Positions 1 to 6,595 are shown, numbered from the stretch's first letter. The stretch: DNA of 9,812 bases from Methanomicrobia archaeon (GCA_016928455.1 JAFGKP010000075.1:1-9812), one strand, 5' to 3'. Program-made: numbers and translations. The notes: generated from the sequence alone by a model not told the origin.

Positions 1-219
1 AACCTCCTGCGGCGTGACATCGAACACGGAGACGCGTAAGTCAATCTTCACCATGGACTCGAAGATCGGGATGATCAAGAACAGCCCGGGACCACGTGCA
101 CCGACCAGGCGCCCGAGTCTGAAGATAACACCGCGCTCATATTCCTTGACCACCTTGATCGAGGATGCTAAGAGCAAGACAACGAAAAAGACTATCCCAA
201 TAACCCATTCGTAAGCCAT
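1..219 (-). CDS. Stomatin/prohibitin (SPFH)-family membrane protein, N-terminal part
   Basis: Only the first 73 codons are in the window; the gene runs off the left edge. The protein begins MAYEWVIGIVFFVVLLLASS, a single hydrophobic N-terminal segment (about residues 5-20). It is followed by the stomatin signature: VVKEYERGVIFRLGRL, then a GPGLFLIIPIFE stretch and a VKIDLRV segment, which is the start of the SPFH/Band-7 domain. Stomatin-like proteins are N-terminally membrane-anchored scaffolds that oligomerise. In archaea they usually pair with an NfeD-type protein, which may lie further left but cannot be seen here. The ATG at 219 is preceded by a very strong Shine-Dalgarno (GGAGGAGG on the minus strand, 233-240), which fixes the start. 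The gene is divergent from moaB. Family assignment is firm; substrate or partner is unknown. Confidence 0.9.
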   Translation of the reverse strand, partial: MAYEWVIGIVFFVVLLLASSIKVVKEYERGVIFRLGRLVGARGPGLFLIIPIFESMVKIDLRVSVFDVTPQEV

Positions 220-230
220 TGTCAGCTTAT

Positions 231-240
231 TACCTCCTCC
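231..240 (-). promoter_or_regulatory. Strong Shine-Dalgarno of the stomatin-family gene
   Basis: The minus strand reads GGAGGAGGTA, a near-perfect anti-16S match ending 11 nt before the ATG at 219. It fixes that start and is the strongest ribosome-binding site seen in the window. Confidence 0.85.
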
Positions 241-260
241 TAACCCTTATACACATCTCT

Positions 261-279
261 GTATTTATATAACTTTGTA
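261..279 (-). promoter_or_regulatory. BRE/TATA promoter of the stomatin-family gene
   Basis: The minus strand reads ACAAAGTTATATAAATAC, a purine-rich BRE followed by an archaeal TATA box. Transcription about 25 nt downstream would start just before the Shine-Dalgarno at 231-240, giving a short leader. The TATA core TTATATAA (265-272) is a perfect palindrome, so a TBP site here could in principle also be read toward moaB. The purine-rich BRE side favours the minus direction. Confidence 0.6.
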
Positions 280-310
280 TTCGCCCTTTGCAGGGCGTTC
301 GCGAGGATGC

Positions 311-325
311 TAAAAGGGTTAAATG
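311..325 (+). promoter_or_regulatory. Candidate BRE/TATA of moaB (leaderless transcript)
   Basis: The plus strand reads TAAAAGGGTTAAATG, a purine-rich BRE-like run followed by TTAAAT (319-324). The centre of that box is about 27 bases before the moaB ATG at 348, the usual archaeal distance to the transcription start, so the mRNA would begin at or next to the start codon. A near-identical element (GAAAGGTTAATATG) precedes the DUF373 gene at 9365-9378. The lack of a clear Shine-Dalgarno before moaB fits a leaderless message. Confidence 0.5.
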
Positions 326-347
326 CAACGGCGAGCAAAGTAAGAGC

Positions 348-887
348 ATGGAAGAGAAAACGGCCGTTCCGTCAGAGCACAAGCGCAATGTGAAGCAGCA
401 GTATAACTGCGCGATACTCACGATCAGCACCTCAAAATACTGGACGCGAGCACATGGCGATAGTGACCTCAACGACCGTTCAGGAGAGCGAGCGCAGGAG
501 CTCGCGCGCCAATATGGACACCAGATCGTGTATTATGACGTGGTGCCCGATGATGAAACACTCATTGGTGACGGTATAGCCAGCGCGCTGCGCTCAGATG
601 CCGATTTCATCATCACCACCGGCGGAACCGGCTTGACGACCCACGATATCACGATAGAAGTCGTGAAGAACCTGCTGGAGAAGGAGATCACGGGCTTCGG
701 CGAGCTCTTCCGACTCAAGAGCTATGAGGAGATCGGTACGGCGGCGGTATTGAGCCGTGCACTCGCCGGCGTGATCGAACAGAAAGTGATTTTTTGCTTG
801 CCAGGGTCACCTAACGCGGTCGAATTGGCACTGCGGGAGATCATCATGCCTGAGGTCGCGCATATCCTGAGGCACGTGCGCGAATGA
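348..887 (+). CDS. moaB: MoaB/Mog-family molybdopterin adenylyltransferase
   Basis: This 179-residue protein matches the MoaB/MogA family, which adenylates molybdopterin with ATP before molybdate or tungstate insertion. Visible motifs are the strand CAILTIS (21-27), a DRSG motif (43-46), the TGGTG loop (91-95) followed by Asp100, GFGELFR (116-122), EEIGT (127-131) and the LPGSP loop (151-155). Length is close to E. coli MoaB (about 170). I chose the ATG at 348. An in-frame TTG at 288 would add 20 residues that look unlike the family and would overlap the promoter region. No strong Shine-Dalgarno is present, and the upstream TATA-like box suggests a leaderless mRNA. In an anaerobic archaeon the cofactor probably serves Mo or W enzymes such as formylmethanofuran dehydrogenase or aldehyde ferredoxin oxidoreductase (inference). 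It stands alone and converges on tRNA-Trp. Confidence 0.92.
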   Translation: MEEKTAVPSEHKRNVKQQYNCAILTISTSKYWTRAHGDSDLNDRSGERAQELARQYGHQIVYYDVVPDDETLIGDGIASALRSDADFIITTGGTGLTTHDITIEVVKNLLEKEITGFGELFRLKSYEEIGTAAVLSRALAGVIEQKVIFCLPGSPNAVELALREIIMPEVAHILRHVRE

Positions 888-908
888 CATGATTCCCGAT
901 CGTCATCG

Positions 909-921
909 ACGGTCACACCGT
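909..921. repeat. Short inverted repeat between moaB and tRNA-Trp
   Basis: ACGGT-CAC-ACCGT forms a perfect 5-bp stem with a 3-nt loop in the gap between the convergent moaB and tRNA-Trp genes. No T-tract follows on either strand, so a terminator role is not supported by sequence alone, and it may be chance. Confidence 0.3.
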
Positions 922-954
922 AGTATAACGGCACGTAATGAGGAGGGAACGCAA

Positions 955-1028
955 TGGGGTCGGTGCGATTTGAACGCACGATCGGCGAGTCTGGAGCCCG
1001 CTGCCCTACCGGACTAGGCCACGACCCC
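955..1028 (-). tRNA. tRNA-Trp (anticodon CCA), no intron, no encoded 3' CCA
   Basis: The minus strand folds into a complete cloverleaf of 74 nt including the discriminator base. The acceptor stem GGGGTCG/CGACCCC is perfectly paired. The D arm has stem GCCT/GGGC. The anticodon stem GCGGG/CTCGC has one G-U pair and a CTCCAGA loop, giving anticodon CCA for UGG. The variable loop is CGATC, and the T arm is GTGCG-TTCAAAT-CGCAC. The discriminator is A (955), as expected for archaeal tRNA-Trp, and the bases after it are not CCA, so the tail must be added after transcription. No intron is present, although several archaea carry one in this tRNA. It lies 37 bp downstream of the PhoU/TrkA_C gene with its own probable promoter. 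Confidence 0.96.
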
Positions 1029-1056
1029 CTTCTCAGTATACCTGAAAGGCTACTCG

Positions 1057-1068
1057 TTTATTAAATTA
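1057..1068 (-). promoter_or_regulatory. Candidate TATA box of tRNA-Trp
   Basis: The minus strand reads TAATTTAATAAA, centred about 30-35 nt before the tRNA 5' end, a sensible TATA position for an archaeal tRNA gene. Its first three bases are the TAA stop codon of the upstream PhoU/TrkA_C gene, so promoter and stop codon overlap. Confidence 0.5.
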
Positions 1069-2295
1069 CGCTGGAGGCAAGAGATCGCCGCAGATCTCCC
1101 GCATCTTCGCCTCGCCCTCACGGGGGCCGCGCATAATGAGCAGATCGCCGCTCTTGATCACCGCGCTCCCCGCAGGGTTATACACCCACGTGCCCGCTCT
1201 TCGCCGGATCGCGAGGATGAACATTCCGGTGCGGGTCTCGATTCGCAGCGTCTTGAGTGTCTGGTCAAAGATCTCCGGGTTCTTCGCCTCCATCTTCAGA
1301 ATGATCTCATCGGATTCCTCGATCGATGCCAGGAAGACCGGATGCAGGGGGATATCACGGAGCACGACATCCGCGATCTCGTAGGCGGCATCTGAAAGGA
1401 TCTCTGAGGACCATGCGATGTGCAGTAAGCCGCGGAACTCCGCGAAATTGCTCCGTTTTGTCACCCCGCGCGCCGCTTCGATCACCAGGATCTCCAGCTC
1501 TTCCTTCATCCGATCCATCGACTCCTCCATGTCCTTCACCTCTTGCGCGATCTCTTTACTGTAAAAGCGCACGGCGGAATACGCGAGCCCGACCATGAGC
1601 TCCGAGACGTTCTTCATATCCGCGATAAGGTCCGCAATCTCCTCCGTGAGTCTTTTCCGCTCGATACCTCCTTCCGGCTCTTTCTCGCGCTCCTTATAGT
1701 CACGGCCCGTCGCCAGTTTACAGAACGCGGGTATGCCCTCTGTTGGACCGGAGGTAATGATCAGATCGTTCTCCAGCAGTCGCTCGTCCTTCTCGGGCGA
1801 GAATATCCATTGGGAGCCGCGTTTCAATGCCAGGACGTGCATACCCGTCTCCGTCTCGAGTTTCAATTCTGCTAACGATCTATTCCTCAACGTTGACGGT
1901 GGCTTAATCCGTACATTGAGGATCGCTTCCTCGAAATCCTCGCGGTCAAGATAGTCGGTGATGCTCACTGACGTCGCTACCTTGGCAATGTCGCCCGCGG
2001 CATTCGCGATCTTCTCCGCAGCTGAAGCGATCTGTAAGATGCCAACGAACTCGTTTGCGTCCTCGATGTTCCGTGCACCCAGCATGATCGCGATACGCAG
2101 TTTGTAAAGAAGCGAGTGCATCGTCTGCTCTAATTTGAACACCTCATTCGCGATCTCGGGATTGTTGTAGATGATGGCTGAGTACGCGAGATCGAGCATT
2201 GAACCCGAGAGGTCTTTCATCTCTACGAGCACCGCCTTCGCATTGAACGTCCTTATCTCGTCCCGTATTTCCTCTTGCGTCTTCACGGCCTTCAA
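1066..2295 (-). CDS. Tandem PhoU-TrkA_C (RCK_C) regulatory protein
   Basis: This 409-residue protein is an internal duplication with a period of about 200 residues. Each half has a helical PhoU-like domain (about 20-115 and 215-315) followed by a TrkA_C/RCK_C domain (about 125-197 and 328-405). The repeats are plain by eye: LAYSA at 36-40 and 237-241, and ETETGMHVLALKRG (147-160) against ETRTGMFILAIRRR (353-366). There is no signal peptide or membrane segment, so it is cytoplasmic. RCK_C domains bind small regulatory ligands on K+ and other ion transporters, so a role in transporter or phosphate regulation is likely, but the ligand and partner are not visible here. The start is a TTG that overlaps the aroA stop by 4 bp (TTGA, 2292-2295), pointing to translational coupling. 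The next in-frame ATG (residue 26) would cut into the PhoU domain. Confidence 0.88.
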   Translation of the reverse strand: MKAVKTQEEIRDEIRTFNAKAVLVEMKDLSGSMLDLAYSAIIYNNPEIANEVFKLEQTMHSLLYKLRIAIMLGARNIEDANEFVGILQIASAAEKIANAAGDIAKVATSVSITDYLDREDFEEAILNVRIKPPSTLRNRSLAELKLETETGMHVLALKRGSQWIFSPEKDERLLENDLIITSGPTEGIPAFCKLATGRDYKEREKEPEGGIERKRLTEEIADLIADMKNVSELMVGLAYSAVRFYSKEIAQEVKDMEESMDRMKEELEILVIEAARGVTKRSNFAEFRGLLHIAWSSEILSDAAYEIADVVLRDIPLHPVFLASIEESDEIILKMEAKNPEIFDQTLKTLRIETRTGMFILAIRRRAGTWVYNPAGSAVIKSGDLLIMRGPREGEAKMREICGDLLPPA

Positions 2296-3620
2296 ACACC
2301 ACGCTCTGTAAGGGTTATATCCGCACCCAGGGTAAGCAGGTCTCTAAAGAATGAGGGATAGGAGATCGTTACGCTGTCCACACCTTTGACCTCCGAGTCA
2401 CCCCGCGCTGCAAGCGCCGCGATCACCAGTGCCATTGCCAGGCGATGGTCATCGTGAGCATAGACCGCTGCAGCCTTCAGGGGCTTGTTATTCGTCCCTT
2501 GTATACTGAGGCCGTCTTCCTTCTCTGTTATCCGGACGCCCAGCTTTCTGAGCTCCTCGGTGAGGAATCGCAGCCGATCGGTCTCTTTAAACCGGAGATG
2601 CGCCACGCCCGAAATGTCAGTGGTACCCGCAGCAACAGCTGCCAGTACCGCAATCGTTGGTACCAGATCGGGATTCTCACACATATCTACCGTGATCGCT
2701 CGTAACCCGCTCGAGTCTGTACCGCTCACCTCGACAACGCCCGCTGACCGATCCCAGTGGAGCGAGGCGCCCATCGCCTCCAGTAAGGTTACGATCCTCG
2801 AGTCGCCCTGCGCGGACGGGAAGAGATTCCGGACTTTGACGCGTGAATTTGAGAGTGCAGCAGCCGCTAAGAGATATGAGGCGGATGAGAAATCGCCTGG
2901 CACGGTATATTCTGGTAGCGTGTACGCCTGTCCACCTTTTACCTGAAACGCATAATCGCGAGACCCTTCGGGACACGAGCAGGGAATCTCAACGCCCGCC
3001 TGCCGCAGGACCTCGGTCGTCATTCTCATGTACGGTACTGAACTAAGATTAGTCGCCAGGATATAAGAATCATGTTCCACGAGCGGAGCGGTGATGAGCA
3101 AGGCCGAAACGAACTGTGAGCTCTGGGACGCATTGAACGTGGTCTTTCCGCCCTTGAGTGGCCCGCGTACCACGAGCGGGGCAGTTCCATCCCCTTTCGT
3201 CGAGATCGCCTCGGCACCGAGATCTGTGAGGGCGGACAATAGCGCCCCGTTTGGCCTTTTGCGTAATGATTCGTCCCCGGTTAACACCGTAATGCCCGCA
3301 CACAACGACGCGACGGCAGTGAAGAAGCGGAGCGTTGTGCCTGAGTTCTCTGCATTGAGCACATCAGCCGGTGTCGCTGGTTGCCCGTCAACGCCGCCTA
3401 TCGTCAACTTCGGGATCGGCGCGTCACGAACAAGCTCAACCACTGCACCCAACGCCCGCGCCGCGGCCATTGTGGCTTCCGTGTCACCCGAGAGTAATGG
3501 AAAGTAGAGTTCACTTCGCTTCGCCAATGCGGCGATGGTAATGGCACGATGAGTGTAGCTCTTCGATGGTGGTGCGATACCTTCACCTTCGATCGTGGAT
3601 CTGCGTACCCGCGCGTTCAT
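2292..3620 (-). CDS. aroA: 3-phosphoshikimate 1-carboxyvinyltransferase (EPSP synthase)
   Basis: This enzyme transfers enolpyruvate from PEP to shikimate-3-phosphate, the sixth step of the shikimate pathway to chorismate and aromatic amino acids. It is 442 residues, normal for the family, with two inverse alpha/beta domains. Visible active-site motifs: PPSKSYTHRA with Lys20, Ser21 and Arg25; NSGTT (92-96); LRKRP (119-123); SSQ (167-169); GDFSSASYL (242-250); NPDLVP with the probable catalytic Asp318; RFKETDR (343-349); and HDDHR (389-393). PPSKS replaces the bacterial PGSKS, which is usual in archaea. The ATG at 3620 starts right before the conserved N-terminal strand. No clear Shine-Dalgarno is seen. 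The gene begins 30 bp after argG and overlaps the next gene by 4 bp, so it is probably co-transcribed with both. Confidence 0.96.
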   Translation of the reverse strand: MNARVRRSTIEGEGIAPPSKSYTHRAITIAALAKRSELYFPLLSGDTEATMAAARALGAVVELVRDAPIPKLTIGGVDGQPATPADVLNAENSGTTLRFFTAVASLCAGITVLTGDESLRKRPNGALLSALTDLGAEAISTKGDGTAPLVVRGPLKGGKTTFNASQSSQFVSALLITAPLVEHDSYILATNLSSVPYMRMTTEVLRQAGVEIPCSCPEGSRDYAFQVKGGQAYTLPEYTVPGDFSSASYLLAAAALSNSRVKVRNLFPSAQGDSRIVTLLEAMGASLHWDRSAGVVEVSGTDSSGLRAITVDMCENPDLVPTIAVLAAVAAGTTDISGVAHLRFKETDRLRFLTEELRKLGVRITEKEDGLSIQGTNNKPLKAAAVYAHDDHRLAMALVIAALAARGDSEVKGVDSVTISYPSFFRDLLTLGADITLTERGV

Positions 3621-3650
3621 GAGAGACGGTAATGCTCAAGAATAGTGATA

Positions 3651-4817
3651 TCACTCACAGGACCTCCTGATCATTCGTGACTGGAATCCATGATAAACGG
3701 AGAAGCCCTCAACAATCCGCGTCTCCGCTTTGGCATCAAAGGAGACCGCCGGTGAATATAAGGCGTTCGGCGATGCACGCCCCACAACGCGTGCAAGGCC
3801 TTTGCTCAGCTTCAGGTGTACCGTACCGGTCACCGGTTTCTGTGTCTGGTTGATGAATGCGTTGAGGTCGTCGTAGAGCGGATCCATAAGCAGACCTTGA
3901 TAGACCAGCTCGCCCCAGGCCTGATCCACAGCTGCTTTGAACCGCAGCTCGTTCCGCGTGAGTACGAGCCCCTCGAGATCGCGATGCGCCTTCAACAGCA
4001 TCGTGGCCGCGGGATGCTCGTAGTTTTCACGCGCCTTGAAGCCCAGGACACGATCCTCGATTATATCCGTTCGCCCGATACCGTGCGTGCCGCCCAGCTC
4101 ATTCAGCGTGGTGATGAGTGAGACACCGTCCATTCGCTCTTCGTTCAGCGTTACGGGAACGCCATGCTCAAAGCCGATCTGAAGCAGTTCAGGCTTGTCC
4201 GGTGCCGCGTCCTGAGATACCGTCCATTTATAAATCTCTTCAGGCGGGTGGGCAGCGGGATCCTCCAATTCGCTCCCCTCAATGCTTCTGCTCCAGAGGT
4301 TCTCGTCGATGCTCCAGCGCTTCTCTGATTCGAATGCGATGTTGTGCTTTGCCGCATACACGTGCTCTTCTTCGCGTGTCAAGCTCAACTCGCGTACCGG
4401 CGCCACAACTGCCAGATTGGTAGCTCTGAAGATAGCATCGAATCTGAGCTGGTCGTTGCCTTTGCCCGTACAGCCGTGTGCCACTGCCTCGGCATCACGA
4501 TTCTGCGCGACCTCCACCACTTTCTTCGCAATCAACGGTCGCGCGATGGCCGTGCCCAGTACGTATCCCTCATAGTCCCCGTTCGCCTTGATCAACGGAA
4601 AGAGGTAATCGCGAACGAACTCATCCCGGGCATCAATGAGGGTAACAGCATCTGCGAGCTTCTTAGCACGATCCACGCCCTCTTTGATGTCTAACTCCGG
4701 CTGCCCCACATCCACCAGCACCGCGATCACCTCGTCGTACCCGTAGTGCTCGCGGAGCACCGGGATGCAGACCGAGGTGTCCAAACCACCAGAATATGCC
4801 AGCACTACACGCTTCAT
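3651..4817 (-). CDS. argG: Argininosuccinate synthase
   Basis: ArgG joins citrulline and aspartate using ATP (released as AMP and PPi) to make argininosuccinate, the penultimate step of arginine synthesis. The 388-residue protein starts with the N-type ATP-pyrophosphatase loop AYSGGLDTS (7-15). It also carries GTAIARPLIAKK (88-99), the HGCTGKGNDQ substrate motif (114-123), WSIDENLW, and the GGTHGIGRTDIIEDR segment. All are intact, and the length is only slightly below the usual 395-405. The ATG at 4817 overlaps the TGA of the flavin-reductase-like gene (ATGA, 4814-4817), so translation is probably coupled. argH is not in this window, so the arginine pathway is dispersed in this genome. Confidence 0.97.
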   Translation of the reverse strand: MKRVVLAYSGGLDTSVCIPVLREHYGYDEVIAVLVDVGQPELDIKEGVDRAKKLADAVTLIDARDEFVRDYLFPLIKANGDYEGYVLGTAIARPLIAKKVVEVAQNRDAEAVAHGCTGKGNDQLRFDAIFRATNLAVVAPVRELSLTREEEHVYAAKHNIAFESEKRWSIDENLWSRSIEGSELEDPAAHPPEEIYKWTVSQDAAPDKPELLQIGFEHGVPVTLNEERMDGVSLITTLNELGGTHGIGRTDIIEDRVLGFKARENYEHPAATMLLKAHRDLEGLVLTRNELRFKAAVDQAWGELVYQGLLMDPLYDDLNAFINQTQKPVTGTVHLKLSKGLARVVGRASPNALYSPAVSFDAKAETRIVEGFSVYHGFQSRMIRRSCE

Positions 4818-5365
4818 TGCGCCCGCTTATATCTCGCCTCCTTCATGTCAGTAACGAAAAATTCACCGCTCAGGTGGCATAAGGGGTTCGCTTTCTCGAG
4901 GTCCAGAACGCCGGGAGCTTTCCAGTACTCGTCCTTCACCGCCGCAGCCACGACCCGGCCCGTTATCCAGATGTGATCGCCCAACTCGACGGTGTGCTCG
5001 CGTTTGCATTCAAGCCATGCGAGCGCTTCTTTTATCCGCGGCGGGTTCACGGCACTGGCTCGTGCCTCGGTTAAGCCCGCATGCATGAGCTCGCACTCCT
5101 CGTACGGGTAATCCGTCTCCAGGACGTGCAGACGCTCACCAAGCTCTTTCCCCACCACATTGACGACGAACTCGCCATTCGCCTGGATATTTCGCCAGGT
5201 ATCGTGCGCCGGATTGCAGGAGAAGCCGTAGAGCGGTGGATCAAAGCTGACGGGCGAATTGAAGCTAAATGGTGCGGCATTTGCGATACCATGAACGGAT
5301 ACTGTAGTAATCACCACAGCGGTGCGAACAAGTACTTTATGAAAGGTATTTTTTGCAAGCTCCAT
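4814..5365 (-). CDS. Flavin reductase-like FMN-binding split-barrel protein
   Basis: The protein has 183 residues and shows the flavin-reductase-like (split-barrel) pattern: TAVVITTVSVHGIANAAPFS (15-34), then SPVSFDPPLYGFSC (37-50), NPAHDTWRNI (51-60) and FVVNVV (66-71). These are the segments that hold FMN and shape the pocket. Family members include flavin:NAD(P)H reductases, the Archaeoglobus ferric reductase and small FMN proteins of unknown role, so the exact substrate cannot be given. No signal peptide or membrane segment is seen. The ATG at 5365 is the only good start, because an in-frame TAA lies just upstream. The gene appears to head the operon with argG (4-bp overlap), aroA and the PhoU/TrkA_C gene. 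Nothing in arginine or aromatic synthesis obviously needs it. Confidence 0.88.
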   Translation of the reverse strand: MELAKNTFHKVLVRTAVVITTVSVHGIANAAPFSFNSPVSFDPPLYGFSCNPAHDTWRNIQANGEFVVNVVGKELGERLHVLETDYPYEECELMHAGLTEARASAVNPPRIKEALAWLECKREHTVELGDHIWITGRVVAAAVKDEYWKAPGVLDLEKANPLCHLSGEFFVTDMKEARYKRAQ

Positions 5366-5414
5366 GTTCGGAAACCGTTCTTCCCCCTTTGATGACCCTT
5401 ACATTCACGCACAA

Positions 5415-5431
5415 GGTTATAAATCTTTCCG
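5415..5431 (-). promoter_or_regulatory. BRE/TATA promoter of the flavoprotein-argG-aroA operon
   Basis: The minus strand reads CGGAAAGATTTATAACC, a clear archaeal BRE (GGAAAG) followed by a TATA box (TTTATAA, 5417-5423). Expected transcription start is near 5394, giving a leader of roughly 30 nt that contains a G-rich Shine-Dalgarno-like run (AAAGGGGG, 5383-5390), rather far (about 17 nt) from the ATG. This separates the operon from rpl10e upstream. Confidence 0.7.
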
Positions 5432-5477
5432 ATTTCATGCGGCTCGCGCGAGCAAAACAGGAAATAAGGGAAGGAGG

Positions 5478-5999
5478 TTACGCCGCTACCAGTTCCTCGC
5501 CCTTATCAATAACGATCCAACAGGGTGTGGGGAGCTTATAGCTCGCACGGCGGAGCGCTTCCTTAGCCTGCTCGACGTTATCCGGCTCCACACCAACGGA
5601 GAGCATTCGCTGCCCGCTCTTCACCCGTGCCGCCGTGCCCACAGCACGGCCAAACGCGTGGCGCATGCCACTCGAGACACGGTCCGCACCAGCACCGGTT
5701 GCCAACTTATTCTCGCGCAGCACGTGGTGTGGATACAGCCGAATCTTCAGGTAGAAGTTCTTCCGGCCCACGCCTTTTACGAGATACCGGTTGGCGAAGA
5801 TACGAGCCGCTTCCAGGGCATTGTGGCGTACCTGACAGGCTTCTTTGGCGACTAGGGATAGCGTCACGGGGAAGTCGACACTGGCAGTACCCATATCGAA
5901 GATAGTGATCTTGCTACCGGGTACGCCACCCATGTACTCCCGTCGCACGTACGCATGTCCTGACACTCGCGTGTACATACGAGCTGGCTTTCGGCTCAT
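5478..5999 (-). CDS. rpl10e: Large-subunit ribosomal protein L10e (uL16 family)
   Basis: This is the archaeal/eukaryotic-type L10e, a protein of the large ribosomal subunit near the tRNA and central protuberance region. It is counterpart to bacterial L16. The 173 residues begin MSRKPARMYTRVSGHAYVRR and continue with REYMGGVPGSKITIFDMG, LYPHHVLRENK, ATGAGADRVSSGMRHAFGR and a C-terminal KLPTPCWIVIDKG, all typical, at the usual length of about 170. The flexible loop rich in Gly, Ala and Arg (ATGAGADRVSSGMR) is intact. The start ATG at 5999 has a good Shine-Dalgarno (TAGGAGC) about 8 nt upstream. It lies 32 bp after the signal peptidase gene on the same strand and could be co-transcribed with it. 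Confidence 0.97.
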   Translation of the reverse strand: MSRKPARMYTRVSGHAYVRREYMGGVPGSKITIFDMGTASVDFPVTLSLVAKEACQVRHNALEAARIFANRYLVKGVGRKNFYLKIRLYPHHVLRENKLATGAGADRVSSGMRHAFGRAVGTAARVKSGQRMLSVGVEPDNVEQAKEALRRASYKLPTPCWIVIDKGEELVAA

Positions 6000-6031
6000 T
6001 TTTGGCTCCTACTATTCAATCTCCCTCCGGC

Positions 6032-6550
6032 TTAAAAACCTTTCTTCAGGATAAGTGAGGGGTACCCGAGGTACGGAACGCGGACTTTCGCCACCGCGAC
6101 GACCCACTCGGGCTTCACCGGCTCGACACCCAGCATGGGCTGATCATACCCGGAATTATTATCGCCTTTTGTGATATAGCCCGCATGTGGCGCCGGTCTG
6201 CCATCCGGCATTGCTTCGCCTTCCTCCACCCAGTACATTGCTCGATGGATAATGGGCGTTGCCGAGGTGAGCCCGTTCGGGCGATAGATGATCACATTCC
6301 CGTAGTTGTTGAACGACGCGTATCCACTGAGTTCGCCCGCTTCATGGGTCGTAATGGTCGTGCGGTGCGGTGCCTGCACAAGAATCAAATCGCCCACCTG
6401 CATGTTCGGCTCCATGCTCCCCGATTCAACGGCGAACCCAATGTGCCACGAGCCCGTGGCCGCATAAGCGACCGAAACGATAAGCGCGACGATGACCAGC
6501 GCTTCCACCAGACTCCTGCCCAATTCGAGCAATACGTTCTTCGTCTCCAT
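6032..6550 (-). CDS. Signal peptidase I, archaeal Sec11 type
   Basis: This membrane-bound serine protease removes signal peptides from proteins exported by the Sec pathway. The 172-residue protein has one N-terminal membrane segment (about residues 14-32), then box B SGSMEPNMQVGD with the catalytic Ser45, IIHRAM with His102, and TKGDNNSGYD with Asp130 and Asp136. Ser-His-Asp instead of the bacterial Ser-Lys marks it as Sec11/archaeal type. The final segment (PYLGYPSLILKKGF) is too short to be a convincing second membrane helix. The insert between Ser45 and His102 is moderate and includes the stretch THEAGELSGYASFNNYG. The ATG at 6550 begins just before the membrane segment, with a weak GAGG about 13 nt upstream. 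The downstream neighbour is rpl10e. Confidence 0.94.
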   Translation of the reverse strand: METKNVLLELGRSLVEALVIVALIVSVAYAATGSWHIGFAVESGSMEPNMQVGDLILVQAPHRTTITTHEAGELSGYASFNNYGNVIIYRPNGLTSATPIIHRAMYWVEEGEAMPDGRPAPHAGYITKGDNNSGYDQPMLGVEPVKPEWVVAVAKVRVPYLGYPSLILKKGF

Positions 6551-6587
6551 GCCCCGTAGAGTTCCTCACGTATAGAATACCCGCAGG

Positions 6588-6595
6588 GATAAAAG
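6588..6595 (-). promoter_or_regulatory. Candidate TATA box of the signal peptidase gene
   Basis: The minus strand reads CTTTTATC about 40 nt before the ATG, which would place transcription start near 6564, close to the GAGG Shine-Dalgarno-like bases at 6564-6567. An alternative AT-rich site lies at 6569-6578. The assignment is tentative. Confidence 0.35.

Noticed and set aside
288..347. N-terminal extension of moaB from a TTG at 288
   Set aside because: The extra residues do not resemble MoaB, the region carries promoter-like elements, and ATG 348 sits at the right distance from a TATA-like box.
2485..2946. Open frame of 153 codons on the plus strand opposite aroA
   Set aside because: It lies wholly antisense to an intact EPSP synthase gene and has low-complexity Ser/Arg/Ala content, so it is a GC-driven shadow.
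3540..3573. PPSKS in place of PGSKS in the EPSP synthase active-site motif
   Set aside because: The APPSKSYTHR form is, as I recall, the usual archaeal version and not a novelty.
5364..5855. Open frame of 163 codons on the plus strand opposite rpl10e and its promoter
   Set aside because: It is antisense to a certain ribosomal protein gene, and its translation is rich in Arg, His and Ser with no recognisable domain.
6185..6559. Open frame of 124 codons on the plus strand opposite the signal peptidase gene
   Set aside because: It is Arg/His-rich, has no family resemblance and is antisense to a gene with full catalytic motifs.
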